64,000 nucleotides of DNA from an uncultured Flavobacteriaceae bacterium (lineage in GTDB: Bacteria > Bacteroidota > Bacteroidia > Flavobacteriales > Flavobacteriaceae). The stretch covers positions 1-64,000 of the forward strand of contig CANLQD010000013.1 in assembly GCA_947493175.1 (NCBI GenBank). The letters run 5' to 3'. The notes below the pieces were generated by a model. It did no database searches and was not told where the DNA came from. It saw only the letters and a program-made list of their open reading frames with translations. The translations under genes were made by a program, and so were the position numbers. Within the stretch, counting starts at the first letter, position 1. The number at the start of each line of letters is the position of its first letter. This document shows, one piece after another, positions 18,882 to 27,900 of this stretch.

Positions 18882-19751
18882 ATGAAGGGAATCATATTGG
18901 CAGGAGGCTCTGGTACACGTTTACACCCAATAACCTTGGCGGTAAGCAAGCAATTGATGCCTATTTATGATAAACCAATGATTTACTATCCATTGAGTAC
19001 CCTACTATACGCTGGGATACGTGAGATTTTGGTCATTTCTACCCCTAAAGACCTACCTCTTTTTCAGGAATTGTTGGGCGATGGCAAACAATATGGGTGT
19101 TCATTCTCCTATGCCGTTCAACCGGCTCCTAATGGCTTGGCCGAGGCCTTTGTTATTGGAGCGGATTTCATAGGCTCTGAGAAAGTAGCTTTAATATTGG
19201 GCGATAATATTTTCTACGGATCGGGACTCGCCGAGCAGTTACAAGCCAATAATGACCCGGATGGGGGCGTCATATACGCTTATCACGTTCACAATCCGAA
19301 GCGTTATGGGGTTGTTGAGTTCAATGAATGGGGCAAAGCCATAAGCATAGAGGAAAAGCCAGAAAACCCAAAATCGAGCTATGCGGTACCAGGGATTTAT
19401 TTTTATGATAATGAGGTGGTCAGCATTGCTAAAAGTATTCTGCCAAGTGCAAGGGGAGAGCTTGAGATTACCGATATCAATAGGGCATATTTGGAAAGGG
19501 GAAAACTACAAGTAAGCATCTTAGACAGGGGAACCGCCTGGCTCGATACCGGGACGTTCCAATCCTTGATGCAAGCTTCGCAGTTTGTAGAGGTTATTGA
19601 GGAACGGCAGGGTTTAAAAATAGGCGCCATAGAGGTCGCAGCCTACGAAATGGGGTATATCAATGCCGATCAGTTTCGATTCCTCGCCAAACCTTTGATG
19701 AAGAGTGGCTATGGTAAAAGTCTATTAAGTATTCTAAAACAAAAGCCGTGA
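18882..19751 (+). CDS. rfbA: Glucose-1-phosphate thymidylyltransferase
   Basis: 289 aa. First step of dTDP-L-rhamnose synthesis: glucose-1-phosphate plus dTTP to dTDP-glucose. The N-terminal signature MKGIILAGGSGTRLHP sets the start at 18882, one base after the rfbB stop; an upstream in-frame start would overlap rfbB and add non-conserved residues. Other family motifs are QLMPIYDKPMIYYPLS, LGDNIFYG and ITDINRAYL. Overlaps rfbC by 4 nt. Confidence 0.96.
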   Translation: MKGIILAGGSGTRLHPITLAVSKQLMPIYDKPMIYYPLSTLLYAGIREILVISTPKDLPLFQELLGDGKQYGCSFSYAVQPAPNGLAEAFVIGADFIGSEKVALILGDNIFYGSGLAEQLQANNDPDGGVIYAYHVHNPKRYGVVEFNEWGKAISIEEKPENPKSSYAVPGIYFYDNEVVSIAKSILPSARGELEITDINRAYLERGKLQVSILDRGTAWLDTGTFQSLMQASQFVEVIEERQGLKIGAIEVAAYEMGYINADQFRFLAKPLMKSGYGKSLLSILKQKP

Positions 19752-20293
19752 TTGTTCAGGAAACACATCTTAAAGGCTGCTTCATTATTGAACCTACTAT
19801 TTTTAGGGATGAAAGAGGTTACTTTATGGAAGCCTTTAATCTTGCAAAATTCTGTGAGGTCATCGGTTCAGAGGTACAATTTGTGCAGGATAATGAATCG
19901 TTCTCCAGAAGAGGGGTGGTTCGTGCTTTTCACAGGCAATTGGGATCGCATGCCCAAGCTAAATTGGTACGGGTCCTTTCTGGGTCTGTATTGGATGTGG
20001 CTATCGATTTACGAGAAAATTCCGGCACTTTTGGCCAACATGTGTCCGTTGAACTTAGTTGCAAGAATAAAAAACAACTCTATGTGCCCCGAGGTTTTGC
20101 CCATGGCTTTTTGGCGCTTTCAGACACAGTGAACTTTTTCTACAAATGTGATAATTACTACCAAAAGGAGTCTGAGCAAGGAATTATTTACAATGACCCA
20201 ACGTTGAATATCGATTGGAATTTTCCTGAAAATGAAATGATTCTTTCCCAGAAAGACCAAAAGCTTCCCACCTTTAAAGAGCTTTTTTCATGA
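19748..20293 (+). CDS. rfbC: dTDP-4-dehydrorhamnose 3,5-epimerase
   Basis: 181 aa. Epimerises dTDP-4-keto-6-deoxyglucose at C3 and C5. Family motifs FRDERGYFMEAFN, FVQDNESFSRRGVVRAFH and YVPRGFAHGF, including the catalytic His, are present. The predicted start is GTG/ATT-like by position: the codon at 19748 reads GTG within GTGATTGTTCAG, giving the conserved beginning (M)IVQETHLKGCFIIEP, and overlaps the rfbA stop. Confidence 0.95.
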   Translation: MIVQETHLKGCFIIEPTIFRDERGYFMEAFNLAKFCEVIGSEVQFVQDNESFSRRGVVRAFHRQLGSHAQAKLVRVLSGSVLDVAIDLRENSGTFGQHVSVELSCKNKKQLYVPRGFAHGFLALSDTVNFFYKCDNYYQKESEQGIIYNDPTLNIDWNFPENEMILSQKDQKLPTFKELFS

Positions 20294-21063
20294 AGCGTGT
20301 TTTGGTTACCGGTTCGAACGGACAGCTAGGTAAAAGCCTTCAGGAGGTTTCCAGAAACTATCCCGAACTAACGTTCGCTTTTAAACCTTCAGAAGAACTG
20401 GATATTACAGATTCCGAAAAAGTAACTATGTTTCTATCCAAACATAGTTTCGACTATTGTATCAACTGCGCGGCATACACGAATGTGGAGGAAGCCGAAA
20501 AGGACAATGAAAGGGCTTTTCTGGTAAATGCCCAGGGGGTTCAAAATGTGGCCTTGGCATGTGCCAAGAACAAAACTGTTTTGATTCATATTTCCACAGA
20601 TTATGTCTTCGATGGGAAAAAAGAAACCGCTTATAAAATCGATGATCTTCCCAATCCGATCAATGAATACGGAAAATCGAAATTGGCAGGAGAAAGGTAT
20701 GTGCGCAAGATCCTGAAGAAATTTTTCATAATAAGGACTTCTTGGTTGTATTCAGATTATGGTACTAATTTTTATACTATTATTTTGGAAAAGGCAAAAA
20801 GGAATGAGGTTTTAAAGATTACAGATGAACAGTTGGGCTGCCCAACCAAGGCCAGTCATCTCGCAAACTTTCTGATAAACCTGATTGTAAACAAATCTAC
20901 TGATTATGGTCTGTATCATTTCACCGACGGAGAGGCAATGACCTGGTATGGTTTTGCGAAAAGGATACTTAAGGACAACGGCTTGCTTGATCAGGTGTCT
21001 CTTGAGAAAGCTCAGAATTATCGTACTTTTGCGCGAAGACCTCGAAATAGCGTTTTGGGATAA
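20290..21063 (+). CDS. rfbD: dTDP-4-dehydrorhamnose reductase
   Basis: 257 aa. Final NAD(P)H-dependent reduction to dTDP-L-rhamnose. N-terminal VLVTGSNGQLGKSL binds the cofactor; STDYVFDG, INEYGKSKLAGE (Tyr/Lys pair), RTSWLY and the terminal RPRNSVLG are standard for RfbD. It is shorter than the common 280-300 aa because the protein ends straight after RPRNSVLG. The ATGA overlap with rfbC shows coupling. Confidence 0.94.
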   Translation: MKRVLVTGSNGQLGKSLQEVSRNYPELTFAFKPSEELDITDSEKVTMFLSKHSFDYCINCAAYTNVEEAEKDNERAFLVNAQGVQNVALACAKNKTVLIHISTDYVFDGKKETAYKIDDLPNPINEYGKSKLAGERYVRKILKKFFIIRTSWLYSDYGTNFYTIILEKAKRNEVLKITDEQLGCPTKASHLANFLINLIVNKSTDYGLYHFTDGEAMTWYGFAKRILKDNGLLDQVSLEKAQNYRTFARRPRNSVLG

Positions 21064-21083
21064 ACAGCAAGCGAATTTTACGA

Positions 21084-22217
21084 ATGAGTGTAAAGAAAAA
21101 AAATTTAATCGTTTTCGGTACTAGGCCTGAAGCAATAAAGATGGCCCCGTTAGTGAAAGAGTTTCAAAAACATCCTCAAAAGTTTAATACCAAAGTTTGT
21201 ATTACGGCACAGCACCGTGAAATGTTGGATCAGGTATTGTCTTTTTTTGAAATAGAGGCTGATTACGATCTTGATTTGATGAAACCTAATCAAAACCTAT
21301 ATTCCCTTACAACAGATATTATCACTGGCTTAAAACCTATTCTGGAAGACTTTGAGCCAGATTTTGTATACGTTCATGGGGACACTACAACCACTATGTC
21401 GGCCAGTTTGGCAGCGTTCTACTCTGGAGCGAAAATTTGCCATATCGAAGCAGGTCTTAGAACCTTTAATATGAAATCACCCTTTCCAGAAGAAATGAAC
21501 CGCTGCGTTACGGGGGTTGTATCGAATATACACTTCTCACCTACAGAAACCTCAAAGAAGAATTTATTAACGGAGAACAAATCGCCCGATAGTATATTGG
21601 TAACAGGAAACACGGTGATTGATGCCCTCAAGTTTAGCGTGAAAAAAGTATCGCAGAGAAATTATGTTGACGATGAGATAGCGGAACTTCAAAGTACCCT
21701 GGATTTTGAGAAAAAGATAATACTAGTTACTGGGCATCGAAGAGAGAATCATGGTGCGGGTTTTATTGCGATTTGTAAGGCGCTTAAGAAGATTGCATTG
21801 AATAATCCCGAAGTAACTATAGTGTATCCGGTGCATCTAAATCCAAATGTTCAAAAGCCTGTTTATGAACTATTGCAGGGATTGGATAACTTAAAATTGA
21901 TAGCCCCATTGTCTTATCCATCATTTGTATGGTTGATGAATGCTTCCTATTTAATAATTACCGACAGTGGGGGTGTGCAAGAGGAGGCTCCTAGTTTGGG
22001 CAAACCAGTTTTGGTGATGCGTAATACAACTGAAAGACCGGAGGCAGTGGCTTCGGGTACCGTTTTATTGGTTGGCACTGATTCAGAAAAAATCATAAAA
22101 GAAACAGAGAAATTACTCTCTGATAAAAAACACTACGGGGAAATGAGCGAACGGCATAATCCATATGGAGACGGGTTCGCCTGTTCTCGAATTATAGAAT
22201 TTATAGATACACTTTAA
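21084..22217 (+). CDS. wecB: UDP-N-acetylglucosamine 2-epimerase (non-hydrolysing)
   Basis: 377 aa. Interconverts UDP-GlcNAc and UDP-ManNAc. Family motifs are GTRPEAIKMAPL near the N-terminus, TAQHREMLDQ, VHGDTTTT, HIEAGLRTF, PEEMNRC, TGHRRENHG and TDSGGVQEEAPSLGKPVLVMR. It ends exactly one base before the wecC start, so the two genes together make UDP-ManNAcA. Confidence 0.96.
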   Translation: MSVKKKNLIVFGTRPEAIKMAPLVKEFQKHPQKFNTKVCITAQHREMLDQVLSFFEIEADYDLDLMKPNQNLYSLTTDIITGLKPILEDFEPDFVYVHGDTTTTMSASLAAFYSGAKICHIEAGLRTFNMKSPFPEEMNRCVTGVVSNIHFSPTETSKKNLLTENKSPDSILVTGNTVIDALKFSVKKVSQRNYVDDEIAELQSTLDFEKKIILVTGHRRENHGAGFIAICKALKKIALNNPEVTIVYPVHLNPNVQKPVYELLQGLDNLKLIAPLSYPSFVWLMNASYLIITDSGGVQEEAPSLGKPVLVMRNTTERPEAVASGTVLLVGTDSEKIIKETEKLLSDKKHYGEMSERHNPYGDGFACSRIIEFIDTL

Positions 22218-23435
22218 ATGGAAAGGAGCAAAGTCGTAATGATAGGGTTAGGGTACATTGGTCTCCCTACTGCCGCACTGATAGCCCAAAACGGGACCGA
22301 AGTACATGGGGTAGATGTGAATCAAAAAGTAGTTGATACCATCAATGCGGGGAAAATTCATATCGTGGAACCTTCCTTAGAAGAAGCCGTGTCCAAGGCG
22401 GTTGCCGACGGTCTTTTAACAGCTTCTACAATGCCTGTAGTCGCCGACATATATTTGGTTGTTGTGCCAACCCCTTTTAAGGACAAAAACGAGCCTGACA
22501 CATCATTTGTAGAAGCGGCAACAAAAGCTATTATTCCACTTTTAAAGGAAGACGATCTTTATATTATTGAATCTACCTCACCTATTGGGACTACTGAGGC
22601 CATGATGAGCCTCATCTATAATAAGCGTCCGGAGCTGCGAGGCACTTTACATATCGCTTATTGCCCCGAGCGCGTGCTTCCGGGGAACGTTATGTACGAG
22701 TTGGTAAACAATGATCGTGTAATTGGTGGGGTTGATGCCACTTCTACCAATAGAGCCTACGATTTTTATAAAAAATACGTTAATGGGGAGCTGCACAAAA
22801 CCAACGCTAGAACCGCTGAAATGTGCAAGCTAGTAGAAAACTCTTCCAGAGATGTGCAAATCGCCTTTGCCAATGAACTGTCCTTAATCTGTGACAAGGC
22901 CAATATCAACGTTTGGGAGCTGATTGAGCTAGCAAATAAGCATCCAAGAGTCAATATTTTGAAACCCGGCTGCGGCGTTGGAGGCCATTGTATTGCTGTT
23001 GACCCCTATTTTATAGTATCGGACTACCCTTTGGAATCCAAGATTATTGGCACTGCTCGAGAAATTAACAATTACAAATCCTTTTGGTGTGCCGAGAAGA
23101 TACAAACGGCTAAATTGCAATTTGAACTAGCACATGGTACAAAACCTAAAATAGCTATTATGGGTTTGGCCTTTAAGCCAAATATTGATGATTTACGCGA
23201 ATCTCCAGCGAAATATATTGCACAAAAAGTGCTACAAAATGCGAATAATGAAGAGTATTTTATCGTAGAGCCAAATATTGACTCACATAATGTCTTTAAG
23301 TTAACCACTTACAAAGATGCGGTGCACAAAGCGGATATTATTGTGTTTCTGGTCGCTCATGATGAATTTAAGGAATTGGTCATATCGGAGGAAAAAATTA
23401 TTTTGGATTTCTGTGGTGTACATTCTGGAGCGTAG
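22218..23435 (+). CDS. wecC: UDP-N-acetyl-D-mannosamine dehydrogenase
   Basis: 405 aa. Oxidises UDP-ManNAc at C6 to UDP-ManNAcA, using NAD. N-terminal Rossmann motif GLGYIGLPTAAL, IIESTSPIGTTE, CPERVLPGNV, catalytic Cys region KPGCGVGGHCIAVDPYF and GLAFKPNIDDLRESPA show all three domains of the family. Direct placement behind wecB supports the ManNAc substrate over UDP-glucose. Confidence 0.93.
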   Translation: MERSKVVMIGLGYIGLPTAALIAQNGTEVHGVDVNQKVVDTINAGKIHIVEPSLEEAVSKAVADGLLTASTMPVVADIYLVVVPTPFKDKNEPDTSFVEAATKAIIPLLKEDDLYIIESTSPIGTTEAMMSLIYNKRPELRGTLHIAYCPERVLPGNVMYELVNNDRVIGGVDATSTNRAYDFYKKYVNGELHKTNARTAEMCKLVENSSRDVQIAFANELSLICDKANINVWELIELANKHPRVNILKPGCGVGGHCIAVDPYFIVSDYPLESKIIGTAREINNYKSFWCAEKIQTAKLQFELAHGTKPKIAIMGLAFKPNIDDLRESPAKYIAQKVLQNANNEEYFIVEPNIDSHNVFKLTTYKDAVHKADIIVFLVAHDEFKELVISEEKIILDFCGVHSGA

Positions 23436-23526
23436 TTGATTATACACATGTTTTAGGTTGAAATTGTTTTTCTAAAAAGGCTAAAATGGTTCAACTTAAT
23501 CTTTAAAACCCCCAAAAGATAGGCTT

Positions 23527-24810
23527 ATGTCACCAATTAAAATAGCAATAATAGGTCTTGGTTATGTAGGGTTGCCGTTGGCGCGTTTGTTTGCCGAGCA
23601 ATATCCGGTCATCGGGTTCGATATTGATGAGTCGAGAGTAAAAGAACTAATCAACGGAACCGACAGTACTTTGGAGGTGTCTAATGAGCTCTTAATGGAG
23701 GTTTTATCGGACACCCCTGAAATGTCTAAAGGACTTTATTGCTCATGTCTAATAACAGATCTTACGGATTGTAACTATTATATAGTCACAGTCCCAACTC
23801 CTATAGATAAAATGAATCGCCCTGATTTAGAACCTCTATATCGATCCAGTGAGATGGTGGCACAGGCTTTACAAAAAGGGGATATCGTAATTTACGAATC
23901 TACTGTATACCCAGGAGTTACAGAGGATGAATGTGTTCCAATTTTAGAAAAAGCTAGCGGACTTCTGTTTAACAAAGATTTTTATGTTGGATATTCTCCT
24001 GAAAGAATTAATCCTGGGGATAAGAAGCATACAATCGAAAGAATTCTCAAGGTCACCTCAGGTTCTACTCCTGAGACCGAAAAGAAGGTAGACAATCTCT
24101 ATAAATCAGTCATAACCGCAGGAACTTATTTAGCTCCATCTATTAAGGTGGCAGAGGCGGCTAAGGTCATAGAAAATTCGCAGCGAGATATTAACATCGC
24201 CTTTGTTAACGAGTTGGCTAAGATTTTTAATTTAATGAATATCGATACGTATGAAGTATTGAAGGCCGCGGGTACGAAATGGAACTTTTTACCCTTTAAA
24301 CCGGGGCTTGTAGGTGGTCATTGTATCGGGGTGGACCCCTATTATTTGGCCCAAAAGGCTCAAGAGTATGGATATCACCCTGAAATTATATTAGCAGGAA
24401 GACGTCTGAACGATAGTATGGGACAACATATCGCTTCAGAAGTGGTAAAGTTAATGGTACAAAGGGATATCAACATTAAAGGCTCTAAGGTATTGATTGC
24501 GGGAATCACTTTCAAAGAGAACTGTACGGATGTCAGGAACACCAAAGTCGTAGATGTAGTTTCTGCTTTGAGCGAATATGATGCCGCCGTGGACATTTGT
24601 GATCCTTGGGCAGCCCCGAGCGCAGTTCAAGAGGAATATGGACTTATTACTTCGAGGAATTTTCCGTCGAATAAGATATTCGATGCCGTTATAGTAACAG
24701 TGGCACACCAACAATTCTTAGATTTTGATTTTGGGAGCTTATTGAGCCAAAATGGGGTCTTATATGATGTAAAAGGAATCATGAATAATAGAGTTGATGG
24801 TAGACTCTAG
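23527..24810 (+). CDS. UDP-hexosaminuronate-forming nucleotide-sugar dehydrogenase (WbpA/TviB-like)
   Basis: 427 aa. A second UDP-sugar 6-dehydrogenase with GLGYVGLPLARLFA, YESTVYPGVTE, SPERINPGDKKH, catalytic LVGGHCIGVDPYYLA and AGITFKENCTDVRNTK. The phrasing is closer to the VipA/TviB/WbpO group that oxidises UDP-GlcNAc or UDP-GalNAc than to UDP-glucose dehydrogenase. It would give a second acidic sugar besides ManNAcA. The exact substrate is uncertain. It lies 91 bp after wecC with no obvious terminator between, and is followed by a possible operon end at about 24856-24895. Confidence 0.88.
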   Translation: MSPIKIAIIGLGYVGLPLARLFAEQYPVIGFDIDESRVKELINGTDSTLEVSNELLMEVLSDTPEMSKGLYCSCLITDLTDCNYYIVTVPTPIDKMNRPDLEPLYRSSEMVAQALQKGDIVIYESTVYPGVTEDECVPILEKASGLLFNKDFYVGYSPERINPGDKKHTIERILKVTSGSTPETEKKVDNLYKSVITAGTYLAPSIKVAEAAKVIENSQRDINIAFVNELAKIFNLMNIDTYEVLKAAGTKWNFLPFKPGLVGGHCIGVDPYYLAQKAQEYGYHPEIILAGRRLNDSMGQHIASEVVKLMVQRDINIKGSKVLIAGITFKENCTDVRNTKVVDVVSALSEYDAAVDICDPWAAPSAVQEEYGLITSRNFPSNKIFDAVIVTVAHQQFLDFDFGSLLSQNGVLYDVKGIMNNRVDGRL

Positions 24811-24855
24811 GGCGTTGCCAAAATATTAATAAGGAGTTCAATTTTAGGCTCTTTA

Positions 24856-24896
24856 AGCCTCTTAAAAAACATCAAGAGGCTAAACTCAGCTTTTTA
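24856..24896 (+). terminator. Possible weak terminator between precursor genes and the variable part
   Basis: An 8-bp stem (24856-24863 with 24874-24881, loop of 10 nt) is followed after 9 nt by a T-rich run. The long loop and delayed T run make it weak. Its location just before a new -7 box supports a transcription boundary. Confidence 0.3.
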
Positions 24897-24956
24897 TTTT
24901 ATACCACCTAGTAAGATTGTATAGACTAATAAAAGTTTCAATAACTGCCTATTCGC

Positions 24957-24964
24957 TATCTTTG
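24957..24964 (+). promoter_or_regulatory. -7 box for the aldolase-cytidylyltransferase-phosphatase set
   Basis: TATCTTTG fits TAnnTTTG and ends 19 nt before the ATG at 24984. The -33 region has TTT at 24936-24938 rather than TTG. With the hairpin upstream it suggests that the variable part of the locus has its own start of transcription. Confidence 0.5.
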
Positions 24965-24983
24965 ATAATATTGATTTAACAAC

Positions 24984-26534
24984 ATGAAATTGAAAAAAAT
25001 AAGAATTCTTGATTGTACTTTGCGGGATGGGGGATATTATACTAACTGGGATTTTGACCAAGAGCTAGTGACCGAGTACTGCATGGCTATGGAAGACTCT
25101 CCGGTGGAGTATGTAGAGATTGGTTATAGAAGCAAACATATGAATACTTATCTAGGTGAATATTTTTATTGTCCGGAATATGTATTGAATAGGTTGAAAG
25201 GTTTAATGCCTTCTAAAAAACTTGTGCTGATTCTAAATGAAAAAGATAGTCCGGCATCGAAAGCGGAAGAACTTCTGGCCTCTTGTAAAGGAAAAGTAAC
25301 CTTGATAAGAATAGCCGTAGACCCAAATAACTTTGAAAGAGCAATTAAACTCGCAAAAGTTGTTAAGAATATGGACTTTGAGGTGGCTTTCAATATTATG
25401 TACATGTCCAACTGGAATAATGATTCTGATTTTTTAGATCAACTAGATGACTTGGACGGGGTTGTTGATTTTATCTACATGGTAGATTCTTTTGGAGGAG
25501 TCATGCCAGAAGACATTAAACAAACGGTAAACTTAGTTAAATCGAAGACAAGTATCCCCTTAGGATTTCATGGGCATAACAATCTTGAAATGGCATTATC
25601 GAATACCTTGACAGCGGTTAAAGAGGGATGTGAAATTGTCGATGCAACTATTACCGGGATGGGAAGAGGCGCTGGAAATCTGAGAACCGAACTCCTACTC
25701 ACTTATCTCGATAGCATTGGAGTTTTGCGGCAGAGATTTAGCAAACTTAGCGCTACTGTTTCTTCATTCGAAAAGCTTAAAGAAAAGTATAAATGGGGGA
25801 GTAGTCTGCCGTATATTTTTTCTGGGGCACATTCCTTACCTCAGAAACAAGTCATGGAATGGGTAGTTATGAACCGGTATCCTATTAGTAGTATGTTGAA
25901 CGCATTGACCAATCAAAAGGAATCTGTGCAGGATAACGCTAGACTTAACACTCTAGAAAGCACATCTATCTTTAAGAGCGCTGTGATAATAGGAGGGGGA
26001 AAATCGGTTAAAAATCACAGCACGGCAATTAAAAAACTGATAGAAAAAAAAGAATCGGTTTGTTTAATTCATGCAGGGGCAAGAAATGTGAGCACCTATT
26101 TAGATGTAGATAAAAAGCAATATTACTCTTTGGCAGGTTCTGAAAGTGACAAATTATTGAAACAAATAGGTGATTTTTCAAGAATTTCACAGACTTGTGT
26201 ATATCCTCCTTATCCAAGGAGAATGGGGACATCGATACCAGAGGGTATCAAGCACCTAAGTAGGGAGCTTAAATCAATGGATTTCACCAGTGTTTCAGAA
26301 GATTCACCTTTGGCGGTAAGTTTGCAGGTGGCACTTAATTTAGAGGTAGAGGAAATTTTATTAGCAGGCTTTGATGGTTATGATACTACCTTAGACCAAA
26401 CCCAGTTCGCTCTGGCCAAAGAAAATCAAGAAATTCTGAATGACGTGCTTAAAATTTCAAAGCTTACTGTAAAGTCTATTACTGACACCAAATATAAAAA
26501 TATTGGAATCGCTTCCGTTTACAGTTTGATTTAG
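24984..26534 (+). CDS. HMGL-like aldolase fused to a DUF115-like C-terminal domain
   Basis: 516 aa. Residues 1-270 form a DRE-TIM (HMG-CoA lyase-like) aldolase barrel: ILDCTLRDGG (8-16) with the metal-binding Asp, and GFHGHNN with H196 and H198. Closest known reactions are those of 4-hydroxy-2-oxovalerate-type aldolases, which join or split pyruvate and an aldehyde. After a linker, residues about 330-516 start with SAVIIGGGKSV and contain EEILLAGFDGYD (457-467), reminiscent of DUF115/MptE-like nucleotide-binding folds. Proteins of this family occur in surface-polysaccharide loci next to cytidylyltransferases, as here (KdsB-like gene begins at the next base). I infer synthesis of a 3-deoxy-2-ulosonic acid; this is not shown by sequence alone. 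Confidence 0.7.
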   Translation: MKLKKIRILDCTLRDGGYYTNWDFDQELVTEYCMAMEDSPVEYVEIGYRSKHMNTYLGEYFYCPEYVLNRLKGLMPSKKLVLILNEKDSPASKAEELLASCKGKVTLIRIAVDPNNFERAIKLAKVVKNMDFEVAFNIMYMSNWNNDSDFLDQLDDLDGVVDFIYMVDSFGGVMPEDIKQTVNLVKSKTSIPLGFHGHNNLEMALSNTLTAVKEGCEIVDATITGMGRGAGNLRTELLLTYLDSIGVLRQRFSKLSATVSSFEKLKEKYKWGSSLPYIFSGAHSLPQKQVMEWVVMNRYPISSMLNALTNQKESVQDNARLNTLESTSIFKSAVIIGGGKSVKNHSTAIKKLIEKKESVCLIHAGARNVSTYLDVDKKQYYSLAGSESDKLLKQIGDFSRISQTCVYPPYPRRMGTSIPEGIKHLSRELKSMDFTSVSEDSPLAVSLQVALNLEVEEILLAGFDGYDTTLDQTQFALAKENQEILNDVLKISKLTVKSITDTKYKNIGIASVYSLI

Positions 26535-27278
26535 ATGAGAAAAATAGGCGTAATACCGGCAAGATACAAGTCCTCTCGTTTTCCAGGAAAGCCTTTAGTC
26601 AATCTGGCGGGAACACCAATGATTATTAGGGTTGCTAAAATAGTTGAAAGAGCATTTGGAATTGAAAATACCTACGTGGCTACTGAAAGTTTAGAAATAA
26701 AAGAGGTAGTAGTTTCGTATGGATTTAAAGTCATATTGACATCTGAAAACTGCCTAACTGGTACCGATCGGGTTTGGGAAGTCGCTCAAAAAGTGGATGC
26801 TGATATTTATGTAAATATTCAAGGGGATGAACCCCTTTTGAATTATCGGGATATACTGAGAATAACCGAAATGAAGGCCATGAATATGTCATATGTCGTC
26901 AACGGTATGTGTTTTATAGGTGAAACGGAAGATGTACACAGTACCAATATTCCCAAAGTTGTAGTTAATACGGAAAATACTTTGACTTACATGTCTCGGC
27001 TTGCGATACCTGGTCAAAAAGAAGGTGAGAATAAGGTACCCAAGTATAAAAAGCAGGTTTGTATTTACGCTTTTAGTTACGATGAGTTAAAGGCTTTTGG
27101 AGAATACCCTCAAAAAGGTAGCTCTGAGAATTATGAAGACATAGAAATCTTACGATTTTTTGATTTAGGAATTCCGATAAAAATGGTGGAGACCTCTGGA
27201 AGCTCTTTGGCGGTTGATGTGCCTGAAGATGTTGAAATCGTTGAAAGGGAAATTGAGAAAAAGGAAAAAAATGATTAA
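26535..27278 (+). CDS. CMP-Kdo synthetase-like cytidylyltransferase (KdsB family)
   Basis: 247 aa, normal for KdsB. The family joins CTP to a 2-keto-3-deoxy sugar acid to make CMP-Kdo or a relative. Motifs are IPARYKSSRFPGKPL, TGTDRVWEVA, NIQGDEPLL and the terminal LAVDVPEDVE. The canonical form of the second motif is TGTER, so D for E could reflect altered substrate choice. The housekeeping kdsB would be expected elsewhere in the genome, so this copy likely serves the surface glycan. It begins directly after the aldolase and overlaps the HAD gene by 8 nt. Confidence 0.85.
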   Translation: MRKIGVIPARYKSSRFPGKPLVNLAGTPMIIRVAKIVERAFGIENTYVATESLEIKEVVVSYGFKVILTSENCLTGTDRVWEVAQKVDADIYVNIQGDEPLLNYRDILRITEMKAMNMSYVVNGMCFIGETEDVHSTNIPKVVVNTENTLTYMSRLAIPGQKEGENKVPKYKKQVCIYAFSYDELKAFGEYPQKGSSENYEDIEILRFFDLGIPIKMVETSGSSLAVDVPEDVEIVEREIEKKEKND

Positions 27279-27900
27279 AAATATACTTTGGGATTTTGAT
27301 GGAGTCATTCTTGATTCAATGGTCGTTCGAGACACTGGGTTTGAGGAAATATTCAAAGACTACCCTGAGGAAAAAATCAACGAACTATTAAAATTTCACA
27401 GAATCAATGGTGGTTTGTCTAGATATGTAAAGATTAGGCATTTTTACGAAACAGTTTTAGAACAACCGATTACAGATCAAAAAGTGCTAGAATATGCAAA
27501 TTCTTTTTCGAGGATCATGCTTTCAAAGCTGGCAGACTCAAGCCTATTGATAAAACAATCTACAAACTTCATTAAAAGTAATTTCAAGAACTACAACTTT
27601 CATATAGTATCAGGTTCTGATAACGACGAATTAAATGTGTTGTCCAGACAACTTGATATCGCGGATTATTTTATCTCTATTCACGGATCGCCAACACCTA
27701 AAAAAGAGCTGGTAAGGAATCTCATGGGTGTCCACAATTATGATAAGGAGAAAACATGTCTAATAGGGGATTCCATTAACGATTATGAGGCTGCTTCCGA
27801 TGCAGGGATATCTTTTTTGGCATTTAATAATGATTCGTTGGATCGATACACGAACTTATCAATTTTAGATGACAGACTTAAAAGCCTTGTTTACAAGTAA
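27271..27900 (+). CDS. HAD-superfamily phosphatase (capped, subfamily IA)
   Basis: 209 aa from the ATG at 27271, giving MIKNILWDFDGVILDSM; a longer reading frame from 27214 lies inside kdsB and was not chosen. All four HAD motifs are present: DFDGV, HIVSGSD, PTPKKELV and GDSINDYEAA. A helical C1 cap separates motif I from II, so it is not KdsC, which lacks a cap. It probably removes phosphate from a sugar intermediate of the aldolase/cytidylyltransferase pathway. It overlaps kdsB by 8 nt and the flippase by 32 nt. Confidence 0.82.
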   Translation: MIKNILWDFDGVILDSMVVRDTGFEEIFKDYPEEKINELLKFHRINGGLSRYVKIRHFYETVLEQPITDQKVLEYANSFSRIMLSKLADSSLLIKQSTNFIKSNFKNYNFHIVSGSDNDELNVLSRQLDIADYFISIHGSPTPKKELVRNLMGVHNYDKEKTCLIGDSINDYEAASDAGISFLAFNNDSLDRYTNLSILDDRLKSLVYK

